Positions 45,528 to 56,227 of a stretch of 64,000 bases of DNA are shown one piece after another. How positions within the stretch are numbered: the stretch's first letter is position 1; every line of letters begins with the position of its first letter. This DNA is from Mesostigma viride (Eukaryota > Streptophyta > Mesostigmatophyceae > Mesostigmatales > Mesostigmataceae), in the NCBI GenBank assembly GCA_009746045.1, contig RPFO01000079.1, positions 3,644,507 through 3,708,506 of the forward strand, written 5' to 3'. A model generated the notes under the pieces. The model saw only the letters and a list, made by a program, of their open reading frames with translations, was not told the DNA's origin and did no database searches. The position numbers were made by a program, and so were the translations under genes.

Positions 45528-45817
45528 AATTTTGCCGTAAAATTATGCGCCGGGGATTTCTCAGGGTTTGATCAGGGTTTGCTCTATGCGAAAGGCAAGT
45601 TGGGACTACTGTACAGTACAGTACTGTACTGTAATTGGGAGTTGGGACTTGGGAGTTGGGAGTTGGGGAATGGGGGATTCGGGAGCTGCCAGCACTGAGA
45701 AGGTAGTAAGATACTGTAAGTAACGTGCGTGTTTGCAACTTGCCCGTTGAAACTCTACAGTACAGTCACTGCAGGTCGAGGATCTCCGCCTCACGGGAGT
45801 CTCTACAGCGTGTGTAC

Positions 45818-46516
45818 GGCGGAGCCAATTTTCGGAGGAACCTCGTTCCTCACCCTTATTTGATCACCCTTATGTTTGCTGCGCTGTCAGCCTGTCACCC
45901 TTATGTTTGCAGTTTGCTCACCGCTCTCGATTATGTTTGCTCCTTGTTTGCCACCCCATAAGGCAGGACCAGCCGTTGGATCCACTATTACTAGTAACCC
46001 TGTCGGTTCACCGGCGCGGGAATGAACTCAACTCATCTCAACCCTTACAAATTTCGGGACAAATTCGGGACAAATTCGGTGGATGTACATATTCTGATCA
46101 GACACTCCGCAAAGGTGAAAACCTTTGCGTTCAGTGCCGGGCCGCGGAAAACGCGGAAAACGCGATCTGCAAATGAATCCGACCGGAATCGAACTGGGGA
46201 CCTCTCGCACCAATTTTGCTGACTATAGGACGGACGTCTCCGGTTACCATGGCATCGCCAACTTACACCTACAGTCATCCGCAAAAGTTCTCCTGTCCGG
46301 GGAGTGATGCAAGCCTTTCGGATTTGGTACTAGATAAATCACTCGAGATCTGTGTGTAGGAGTACTACACACGTGTACATATGGATGTATCTGTATGGAT
46401 TTATGGATGTATGGATTGACGGATTTTATCCCCTATTCCTACAGTATCACGTGTACGGCCTTATAAGCTTCGCCAATTCTGACGAACCTAACGGTTCTTC
46501 CGAAATTGGCTCCGCC
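45818..46516. mobile_element. MITE-like element, unit 2 copy, split by a SINE
   Basis: Same terminal inverted repeats as 33245-33639. It carries an extra 15-bp stretch near 45859 and the 281-bp SINE at 46093-46373. Confidence 0.6.
46093..46373 (-). mobile_element. SINE copy 3 (281 bp), present only in unit 2
   Basis: Flanked by a 9-bp target-site duplication TGTACATAT (46084-46092 and 46374-46382); unit 1 has the empty site (33497-33505 region). On the minus strand it has an A-box-like TAGTCAGCAAAATTGG, a B-box CAGTTCGATTCC, a GCGTTTTCCGCGG part, and ends TTTTCACCTTTGCGGAGTG then TCTGATCAGA. The tRNA-derived head is not a functional tRNA. Confidence 0.9.
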
Positions 46517-46545
46517 TGATAAGGACCACTTAAAATAATCGGTGG

Positions 46546-47475
46546 ATGAAAATGTCAAAGCCAGTGAAGGTTCCTTTTAGCCCTGCCTTATCTGAAAAAA
46601 TGCCTATCTATGGCTCAAATACAGTTGGCTCTTTGGAAAGCTCTTCACTCCAGCAAGCGCACGGCAGCCAGACACAGATAAGGTCGGAATCTCACGCAGA
46701 TTCACAGCCCGAAAAAGCCGGAAATTTCCCCACATTTAATAATCTCAGCGGCCCAAATTCTGACATAGGATTCAAAAATACAAGGAAGAAACCGGCCACA
46801 TGCATCCAGAATTTATTTTTTAACTCGCGGATGAGTGGTTCCTTCATAAGAGCTTATCTACCGTCCGACTGACGGGCGCACGGGTAGCCTTGCTCGGTGT
46901 TAAATAGGGTACCCGTTGCATATTGCTAAATTTGAAGATGGTCAAAAGCTTTGCGTGGCAACTCGATTCTTCCTCATTGCACGAGTGCCCCACGTTAGCC
47001 CCCGGAGTAAGCTCTCGCAGGTGAACGCCCTGACCTGGTCGCAAACATCCGCTGCCCACGGTCGCAAGGCCTAGTCTTAAAGCGTCGTCATCTTCCCACG
47101 ATAACACAACCGCTGGCAAGCGTCTGCCTTGCTCGCCAGGGTAGAGAGCTACGATAGCGCCACCATCACCACGGCTTTGTTGCATCACCGGGCGCCTAGT
47201 CGGCGAGGTGTTGCCAACCGCTCCAGGATTCTCAGGTGCCGGATATCCTGCCTCCCTACCGACGTCAAGGAATGACTGCCAACGAATGGGAGGCCGATAT
47301 CCGCTCTAACGGGCCAGAATTTGTTGAGGGCAGTGATGTTTGTGGAACAGTCAGAAAAAAGGTCAAGCATGTTTACGGCCTTGCATCTCAGTCGTGCGCG
47401 TACGGTCTGGCATGGAGATGGACAGGGGCCGGTCGCTTTATGATCCAAAGGTGGTCGCTTGGGCCTGTGCCATGA
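46546..47475 (+). other. Open stretches upstream of HSF, unrecognised (unit 2)
   Basis: Copies of the stretches at 33667-34560. Here the sequence continues past the duplication end into unique DNA. Splice-like stretches continue at 47691-47742 (after CCTGCAG) and 47841-48051 (DLREEMCEAVLMYRKGMRWR, then GTAAGT at 48052). A gene on the plus strand is possible, but no family was recognised and the phases are unproven. Confidence 0.25.
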
Positions 47476-47547
47476 GCCCGCGAGTTAAGGACGTTACACG
47501 GGTGGCATGGCCAAGATTCGCTCGACATTTGCGACAATGCTGGCTGC

Positions 47548-48311
47548 TTCTTCTGCATTGTGTCCAGAGGTGAGATGTCTGGCCGTGTGAAAAAAGAGGG
47601 TAGGCCGGTTCCGTTGACAAGGTGGGCATGCACCTGTCATCTCCTGGATGCACCTGTTCATAGGCGATATCCCTTCGGTGACAACCTGCAGGTAGAAGAG
47701 GGCTCCATGGACACGCCGTGGCTCCACGGTGCAGTGTCCGCGGTGAGGTGTACGTGGTGCGGGGTCATCCATGCTGATGCCGCTGCCCCTACCCTGCGTG
47801 TGGTTACCTGCTGGGACTTTATTTTCTGGACACGTCAGCAAGTGCCGCAAAAATGGGTCTTGGCCGACCTGCCATCCAGGAGGCAGAGTCCAGTGAGAGA
47901 GGAGATCTTCGAGAGGAGATGTGTGAGGCGGTGCTGATGTACCGGAAGGGGATGCGATGGAGGAGAGGGACCGTGTGCAGTGACGTGGTTGTGCATGCAG
48001 GTGGCAAGCTCGTCGGTCATATGCTCTCGTCGCAGAGGATCCTCCCTTGGTCGGTAAGTGACCGGTCGTTTACGTTGGACTTTCCAGGTGTCAGTTCTGC
48101 GCAGTTTTTTTGTTGATGTTAAGTGAGATAAGTTATCTGAGCACAATACTGCGTGAGTGAGGGTCAATGGTGTCATCGACAGCTTGCTTGCACGTGCTGC
48201 TGCTCTGCTGTACGTGGAGCCCTGTGGACTGGACCATCGTAGCTTCCGAGGTCCTCCCATGGCTGGCTCAGGGATTGTAGCGCAACTGTACCTGTGTGTA
48301 TTAATTAATAA
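47548..48311. other. Unique right flank of the duplication
   Basis: Single-copy sequence holding the possible exons mentioned for 46546-47475. No repeat or RNA gene was recognised. Confidence 0.5.
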
Positions 48312-48480
48312 GCACGTGACTGCGTAACGTGGGTGCCGATACAGAGGAACCTTCAACCCCTATACACGATGAGAAGGAGGGAAGGCGCCCTAGCTTCTCT
48401 GATTGCCAGAAGTGGGCAGGCCACAGAGCGCTCTCTCGACACAGCATGGTGCCGGGGCGCAACACTATAGGTGCAATACA
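48312..48480 (+). repeat. Dispersed ~160-bp repeat, copy 2
   Basis: Reads CACGTGACTGCGTAACGTGG, then CAGAGGAACCTTCAACCCCT and GGCAGGCCACAGAGCGCTCT. The same order of words is found at 56375-56545 and, inverted and shorter, at 19345-19505. Confidence 0.8.
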
Positions 48481-49354
48481 ACCATGCAATACCATAGGTA
48501 GCTGTTTGCATGGTTGCTGCCTCTGGCTTCTCGACCGCCATCGATCATGGCCTTGACCTCGGGAAGGCTGGCGTGCAGGCCAGCCTTGGTGTCAACCTGC
48601 ATGCCATGGCCTTTGGCACATGCACAGCTGGGCTGCGATGTACTTAATTGCTTATCCATGTCCATGTGATGCAGCTAGGTACTTGTTGGATGGGTTGCTG
48701 TTTTGTCCAGGCGTTGCATGTCCTGGTTGGCAGAAATTGCATGGACAAGCACCCAGATGCGCACTTGCAGAAGCAGGCTGTGGGCGCAGCTCAGAAAAAC
48801 TGCTATATACTACTATTAGGCGTAGTTGTTGGGTAAGTTCATGCTGATCAATATCATCATATCCTAGATCAGAATATCCTAGTTGGATGTTGAACAAGAT
48901 GATCAGTGTGGTCTTATGATTTATCACGCGTGGCCCAGTCGGGGAGCTCTGGAGCATTAACCTTTGGGCCAGGCTCCGTTCGCTCAACACCTACTGGCGC
49001 TCGAAGGGCCTGGGCGAGCACTGCAAGCGCATGCTCTTCAAGGTCCTCGTCCTTACGGTGCTCACACGTGTATGGCGCCGAGGCGTGGACACTCACGGAA
49101 AAACTGGCAGCTAATTAAGCTAGACGGCGCAAGGTTTTACAGGATGCTCCGACAGGTCCTGAACGTAGGGTTTTCGGAGCGTACTGGTCATTAGAGTCTT
49201 TGTATCAGGGTATGCCTCGTATTTCGGACGAGATTAGGCATTCAGCGTAGGATAGCATTTGTAGGACATCTTGCTCGCACCAGCCAGGTCGACACCGCCC
49301 TTGGTCTGGCCGGCCCCCAGCGGCTTGGCCAGCCTGGGCGGCATATTTTGACCT

Positions 49355-50913
49355 GACGGTGGAGGCCCGGGTCTCCAATGTGGAAACCAAGGTCGTCCAC
49401 AAGCTCCAACCCCAGTTCACGGCGCTGCACACCGCGGCGCAGGCATCTGAGACGCACGCTGCACTTGTCTCTCGCCTCAACCAGGTGGAGGGCAAGTGCG
49501 GCGTGCTCATGAAGAAGCTTGAAGCCATCACCGCTCACACCGAGGCCCTGGCCTCACAGATCCCCGAGATAGCGGAGCAGCCGGCCACCATCGCATCCCA
49601 GCCACCCCGGCTGGATCGGCTGGCGACCTTCCGCCGCCCTCCTATGCGGACCTGCTGCGGTCAGCGACCGCCTCAACCACCGACGCCATCGCCACGAAGC
49701 TCCAGGAACTGGAGGACCACCGCCAGGCCAACCAACGGGAGGCCACCGACCGCGCTCGCCGCGAGTGCCGAGTGGTGCTGCGTCGTTTCCCCCAGAAGCC
49801 AGGTGAGACGTCAACCTCCCTTGCTGACGAGCTCAAGGACCAGCTCCTTAATTACCCTCATGGGCCTGGTAGGTGAGGTAGAACTGCGTGGGTGTCACTG
49901 CCTTCCCCACTCACGGGACAATTAAGGTACGTGGCTCCCCCACCAGTTCTGCTCACCTTCCCCTCCCGTGAGGACAAGCAGCGGTTCCTCTCTCGTCGCA
50001 AGCTAGCGGTTGCACGACCTCACCTGGACGCTGGACGACGACCTTACCCCCGCTCAGCAGCAGCAGCGACGCGACCTGTGGCCGGCGTACCTCCGCCACA
50101 AGCAGGACCCCCAGAAGCCCAAGGTGTACTGGAGGGGCAGGGACCTGATGATCAACCACAAGATGTGGACGCCCCCCGCGGGCTAGACTAGCTAATAGCC
50201 CTAGCTTGTATCCACTGGTAGTCACTGCCGCTATGGCAGCCATGCTTAGAACGTGCCTAGCCGTGCCAACATACCTAGTCACGTGCACCGCTAACGCACG
50301 GTACACAACCAGCCATGTAGCCTTAGCTTTAATTAGTCTTAGTACAGCCATGCTACTTCTTGGCTATGATCAGTTTACTCGCCCACGCTCCTTGTCATGC
50401 CATGCTCACATGGGTCTGATTGCACCCACAGATTGCCGGATCCTGATTGCACCCACAGATTGCACACGCCCGACCCTGTGGGCAAGCCACCTCGATCCCC
50501 CCAAGCGGAGGCGGCGTTTTGATGAGTAGTGTAGTTAGGATTTTCTAGATAGCTTAGAGTTAGTATAGTTCGATCACGCGGCTTCCTCCACCCCATCCAT
50601 CATGGAATATGTGCTACATGACCTCCCCACGGAGGCATGTTATAATTTAATTTAATTTTTTTTATTAATTGCCGGATCATTAGTGTACGCCGTCCGTTTA
50701 GCTCTAGCGTGCCCGAATGCAGCTGTGGCATGCCTTAGGCATGAAGGAGACTGGGGGTCTCTGCCCTTTCTCCTGTTGTGCACACACAGGGATTAAAAGC
50801 ACTTCGGTGCTCCGTGACTCCCCAACGGGAGCACGAGTTTAATTAATTAATTAATTAATTAATTAATTAATTAATTAATTAATTAATTAATTAATTAATT
50901 AATTAATTAATTA
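49355..50913 (+). mobile_element. LINE of the TTAA-tail family with ORF1 remnant, nested
   Basis: Flanked by ATATTTTGACCT on both sides (49343-49354, 50914-50925). Residues such as VEARVSNVETKVVHKLQPQF and HAALVSRLNQVEGKCGVLMK form a coiled coil like L1 ORF1 proteins. After frame changes, VLLTFPSREDKQRFLSRRKL and LDDDLTPAQQQQRRDLWPAY followed by RDLMINHKMW match the C-terminal part of ORF1p-like proteins (an inference from pattern). The middle of the LINE is missing. It ends with the hairpin at 50818-50831 and a long TTAA tail (50840-50913). A further fragment is inserted at 50443-50667. Confidence 0.85.
50443..50667 (+). mobile_element. LINE 3'-end fragment, nested third level
   Basis: 225 bp of the 38490-41722 family 3' end, including the KRRRRFDE codons, the hairpin CCTCC-CCAC-GGAGG (50622-50635) and an ATTTAA tail. 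It is flanked by ATTGCCGGATC (50432-50442, 50668-50678). Confidence 0.93.
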
Positions 50914-51044
50914 ATATTTTGACCTGGCCTGGCCCCAAGGATATTCCAAAAAGGGTAGGAAAACATGCCACGAACTACACCCAGATGTTGCTGGCCGGCC
51001 GACCTAGTGGTCCCAGCCCAGTTTGAACACCGCATCCACTCTCT

Positions 51045-51159
51045 CAGCAAGCTTCCCACCCTTGCAGGAAGTAGCTTAGAATGTATGATAGGCCATATGC
51101 CCCTTCTCTGGGCTATGTGCTACATATACTCCCAACGGAGTTATGTTCCTAATTAATTA
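51045..51159 (+). mobile_element. Short LINE 3'-end fragment, nested
   Basis: 115 bp with an ACTCC-CAAC-GGAGT hairpin (51128-51141) and AATTAATTAA tail, flanked by ATCCACTCTCT (51034-51044, 51160-51170). It belongs to a third subfamily by its 3' end. Confidence 0.9.
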
Positions 51160-51468
51160 ATCCACTCTCTCTCCCTTCTTTGGACTAGTACTGCCATGCA
51201 TGCAGAACAAGATGCGGTGGCAGAAGATTGTCAAGGCTCACACGCCAGCCCCTGTGGGCAAGCCACCTCCCCGGCCCAAGAGGAGGAGGCGTTTTGATGA
51301 GTAGTGTAGTTAGGATTTTCTAGACTAGATAGCTTAGAGTTAGCTAGGTTAGTTCGATTACGCGGCTTCCTCTGGACACTCCACCCATCCATCAAGGAAT
51401 ATGTGCTAGCTACAACGGAGGCATGTTATAATTTAATTTAATTTAATTTAATTTTAATTAACCTTTGG

Positions 51469-53519
51469 ATTGGTGTGAAGATCGAAGCCCCTACAAAACT
51501 AAGTACTGGTTCTATATTGCCTAGCCTAGGCATGCAACGGGGCAGGGCTCCAAGTTGCACAATTGTGGTGCCCAATGGAGGGTGAGACGCGCGCCTTTAC
51601 TCCCGCGAAGGGAGCTTGTACATAATTAGCCTCCTCTACCTGATGCCAAACCAGCCATGAAGCTTGTCATGCAATTGTGAGGCCGAGGCCCCCCATGTCG
51701 ATCTAGCTAGCTGCCACTAGTTGATTATGGAACGTGCGGCCCATGCAGCCCCATTCGGCGTGTGCCTTATTTGGCTAGCTAGCTGGGCCGCCCCATGCGC
51801 ACATGATCAGGTGACGGCGCCTGGCTGAGGAGGCCGCATCCCTGTGCTGGCCGGGGCTGTGGGCTGACATGTCTACCTGATTCGTGCGGGCCAGATAAAT
51901 ACCCGGCCTGCATGCCAGTCATAATCGATCTGTCTTGTCTAATAGTGCTACAAATTCAACCGGCATACCTAGGTACAGCTTCCGGCCACCATCGCACATG
52001 CATCGACGCGCGGTCGGCAGATTTGAACTGGAAAATCCCGTGGCCGGAATGGGCGCATTATGAATGGACCTCGCCTGCATGTGTATCCAGTAGTATGTAA
52101 TTAGCTGTACACTAGAGCTCTAGTTCTCCGCTGCATGAAATGACACATGTGCATATGGAGCAGCCATGGATTCAACGTGAAAAGTGCCCAGGCGGGTCGT
52201 AATAATTTAGCTCGTCAAACGCCTGGCATACGGCCGGGGAAAAGATGATCACATAGACATGAAAGCCCACACTGTCTACAAAGTACTCCACCGTCAACAT
52301 CAACATGAAAGCCCATACGTACACCCTTCCCCCCATTGGTTACACCCATACATTTTGCCGCCTGCCCGCTGAGCTATGTCAGAGTTTAAAATTCTGCAGC
52401 TGGGAGGGGAAAGGGGGGGGGGGGGGGGGGGGAAGCACTCCGCAGCTGAGTACATTGTACTAAAGGGCGGCAGCCTCCAATCTAGTCCAATCCAGCAGCA
52501 AAGAGCCACGTCGACATAGACCAAACCCCATAGGGGCCCATCATTACAAGAATGCTGTCATGCCATGGTTGAAGGAGGCCCTCTCAGTACTACTCGTCCA
52601 TGCATCCATGCCTTGTGTCAGGCCAGCACCAGTGACTCTGACTTTGAACAGCTGCGTTGACGATAGAGGGACCAGTTCCTTAAACAATGTGTGGATGCCG
52701 TGATTACTGCATGCCTTTAGGGTTTGGTGGCCGTCAAAAGGTCCTGGATGGCCTCCTTGAGCATGCCCTCCCGAACACTGCCCCACACGGCAGCCATGGA
52801 CAAAAGGATTACAACGGATAGACACCTTGGATTGTCATGTAACATGAGAAATTGAGGAGTTGGATCAGGACAGTTCATGAAAACAGGCACATTACATAAT
52901 CAACTCCTGCCAAAAAGCTAGGAGTTTTTCTGCATATTTTCTAGCATGAGCTAGCATAGGCATGCACAGATCTGCGGGCCACATAGGAATCCGGACTTAA
53001 ACTGAGAACATTCATGCGCTCCCCTTACCGAAGAGAAGAACAAGCACAGACTTGACACCGCGGGGGTTCATAGTACAAGTATCCCCTCCAGCCCGCCACT
53101 GTAGAAGTCCTCGTTACCGATTCTTTCCATTGTGTGGCCGGAAAGGAACCACTATCGCCTGCACAAAGCATCATGCCGACGACTGAGCATGGCTGTTCAT
53201 CACCAACTTTCACACTAAATTGACTTCTGTTTCTAAAACAATGCTCTAGAAATTTCATGCACTTGGAAAATTTCCCCTGCCCTTGAAAACCTTCTTGGAA
53301 ATTTCATGCGCTTCATCCATGTACTGGTATGCCCCCAAATGCTAAGACTGCTAAGTCCAACGACATTCCCTAACATCCCTGGGCATGCAGGTGCACCCTC
53401 AACCAACAGCAAGATGCAACCCTGGGCACGTTACCCAACCACAGGCTGTCACCTGTCCATGTGCAACGATCTCATTCCACATACCATGTCGTTCATTAGT
53501 TGCATGCCATCGCAGCACA
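51469..53519. other. Intergenic region downstream of the DDR4-like gene
   Basis: Mostly anonymous, with many CATGCATG and CTAGCTAG palindromic words and a G18 run near 52416-52433. A short minus-strand frame 52727-52787 (SVREGMLKEAIQDLLTATKP, stop) behind a GGGGCAG acceptor-like site could be an alternative last exon of the DDR4-like gene; otherwise no gene is seen. Confidence 0.5.
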
Positions 53520-56196
53520 TCATGGTAGGCCCCAAGATGCCTGCCACGCTGCCGCAGGGAGCGAAGTGAGAACCCTAGAATACAGCACACGACCCTGTAC
53601 CCTGAAGCAGTGGGTCACATACATGCCTTTGCAACCTGGCAGGTGACGAGAATACATATTTGTCTCATTTAAAGATAGCCAAAGTGGAAACGTACCCTCG
53701 TTCATCCAGGGATGGTACCAGGGCCTCCACGTCTTCCCGTAGGAGGCACGTCCATTGCTCCTGCGGCGGTGGCGTGCTTGCCGCCTTGCCGCGTTGGGAA
53801 CGTGACGCTGCGGTGCCTGCGCCCATAAGACCGAGAATGCAACCGCACCCTGGTTGCGTGGAAGCAGGTGAATGAGGCGAACCGGTGGCCGATACGTTGA
53901 CAAGACAAGGTACAGCCATCGTAGGGACCGGCTACCTCAAGACTGCTTCGCTGCCAGCTACACAGCGCGTGCTGTACGGGGCGTGCTACCGAGTACATTT
54001 CTGTGTGATATTTTGCAGCGAAAGCAGGAAGGAGTCGAAGAAGACCCAACTAACACGATTAAACACACAAAAAATGTGCTCTTGAAGCTACTCAAGCTAG
54101 ACCTGGGAGGGCTTCGCCAGAAAAATATGGAGAACTAAAGAAAGAAATAGGGTTGCTCAACCTACAGGCTTTCACCCAGTGTTTACTTTTCGTGGTGAAC
54201 TATCCAAGTTTATTTCAGCAAGAGTGTAGATGCCATCCCAAAGCTGCATGCCACGTCGACGGACGCACGTGTAACATATCGAGGGAATGCATTGCCTGCT
54301 TGTTCACAGCCACCAAGCGTACCCACCGTTGCAAGTGCCGTGGTTAGGCTTCAAGTCGTCGCCGTGCAGCCATTGCATGAGCACCAGGCCTCCTGGAACG
54401 CCCCAGGGCACCTCGATCTGGCCCACCAGGGGCCAGAACCGACGACCATGCCGATCCTCCCCCAGGGGGGCAAATCGCACACACCGGCGCCCATTGTTGA
54501 TGCTGTCATCTGCCATTACGAGACACCATCCACATCATCCACAAGGATGGAGGAGGTAGCGGTGATGATGATTTAAATGAGAGCAAGTATACGATGGGCA
54601 TTCCCCTAACTATCACTCCCCCCACGATTATGCTGCAGAATGCGCTCATTTTCGTGCCTGCACTAGCAGCTCACTTAACAGGGCCATTCCAGTGTGGCAT
54701 GGCAAGCCGGACTTTGGGGCAGTTGCTGCCATCATCACCGAGAGGAATCCTCCTCCACCAAGAGGTACTCCATCCAGTGCCTGCAACCAACAGCAGGACA
54801 TAGGTCATACCCATACCCCGTGCCTGCAGCATGATGATATACGATGGAAGCATACCTAAAGCTTGCAGCGTTGCTTATAATCACAAATACCATACACGAC
54901 GCCTGCGTCCTATGGAAAAAAAGGTGGTAGCATTATACGCAGAGCCTGCAGCATGGCATGCTATGACTTATGCGTACCCACTGCTTCTGGACTACAGTAC
55001 CATACAAACGCCAGCAGCATTGATTCCTACGGCTATACAAACGGCGACACCGTACCTAGCGCCTGCAGCGTGGCGGTGGAGAGCGCCGCCACCTTGACCT
55101 GGCTCTCCTCCACCAGCACGCGCTGCTCATCCAGCGACAGCTCGTCACGGCCCCGCACCAGCTGCGCGATCAGTGCCGCGCGACGCTCCGCCGCGTCCTT
55201 CTTCATCTGAAGAATGGGAAGGAGGGGAGGGGGGGTGGAGTTAAGGAATGCGGGGTGTGCGGGAGTAAGTACAAGAGCGTGGGTGGGAGGTGATCAGGAA
55301 AAATGATTTTGTGGATGAAAAAGACATCGAAAAAGGATTTGCGGGAGAAGAAAAAAAAAAAGAGGAGCCTTGTGGGGGTGGGTAGAGAAATTAGAAGATG
55401 GGTTTAGGGTTTAGGGTTTCAGGTATAGGGTATAGGGGCTAGGAGAAAATGGTGGTTGGCAGTAATAAGGAAATGTGGATCTGGATGGGTTTAGGGTTTA
55501 GGGTTTCAGGTATAGGGTATAGGGGCTAGGAGAAAATGGTGGGTGGCAGTAATAAGGAAATGTGGATCTGGGTAGCACCATCGGTTCACCCTGGGTTGAT
55601 TCTTCTTGGCCCTCTTGTACTAAAGAAAAGCCTTCATGGCTTCTTGACACACTTGTGCTTATTTTCCAACGGTAGATAGGAACCGAACTGTCTCACGCAA
55701 GTTTTCTGTATATTATACAGAATAATCTTTAAACAGCATGGACTATGTATCTTCACCCTATAATACATAGGGTGTTGGTTTGTCACCAAGGGGTTACGGT
55801 GGTTCCCAACTCCCTTACGCACCGTTTGAGGATGGCGATGGGCATGGAACGAATCGTCGCTGCCACGTTGCCAGTGAGCCGGCCCCAGATGCAATCAGCC
55901 TCAGCTAGGTATCTACAAACTGGCAGACTCGGGTTGTACCAGGATGCAGATCTAGAGGCCGACTCCCAGTGGCCATCATTGCCTTAGAAACACACCAGGC
56001 AAGCCATGGAGACCACCAGCGCGACACCCAAACCATGGCGAGGACAGTAGACGGACTATAGGCCAAGTTATGGGACGGGAAAGGGAGCGCACCTGGCGCC
56101 TCGCTTCCGCCCTCTTCTCTTTGACCGCTTTCTCTTGCTCTGCCGTCCGCTCCATGGCCGATTCGATGTGGCCCCGCAGCACGCTGCACACAAGCA

Positions 56197-56227
<31 letters not shown>

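Larger units (their letters stand above)
34664..47547. repeat. Tandem segmental duplication, unit 2 (~12.9 kb with insertions)
   Basis: Second copy of 24825-34656. The extra length is mostly the 3.2-kb LINE at 38490-41722 and a 281-bp SINE at 46093-46373. It lacks two SINE insertions that unit 1 carries. After 47547 the sequence is unique and shows the original right flank. Confidence 0.96.
48968..51456 (+). mobile_element. LINE 3' part hosting three later insertions
   Basis: A 5'-truncated copy of the LINE family of 38490-41722. It starts at the ARLRSLNTYWRSKGL part of the reverse transcriptase, resumes at 50926 (TGGCCTGGCCCCAAG) and ends with KRRRRFDE-coding sequence and an ATTTA tail. Flanked by a perfect 12-bp target-site duplication ATTAACCTTTGG (48956-48967 and 51457-51468). 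Frames are broken. It is interrupted by 49355-50913 and 51045-51159. Confidence 0.93.

Noticed and set aside
46093-46373. tRNA-like B-box sequence
   Set aside because: It is part of a SINE with target-site duplications. No cloverleaf with intact acceptor stem was found, so no tRNA gene is called.
55397-55580. Chromosome end
   Set aside because: There are only a few telomere-like units, inside a gene with coding exons on both sides.
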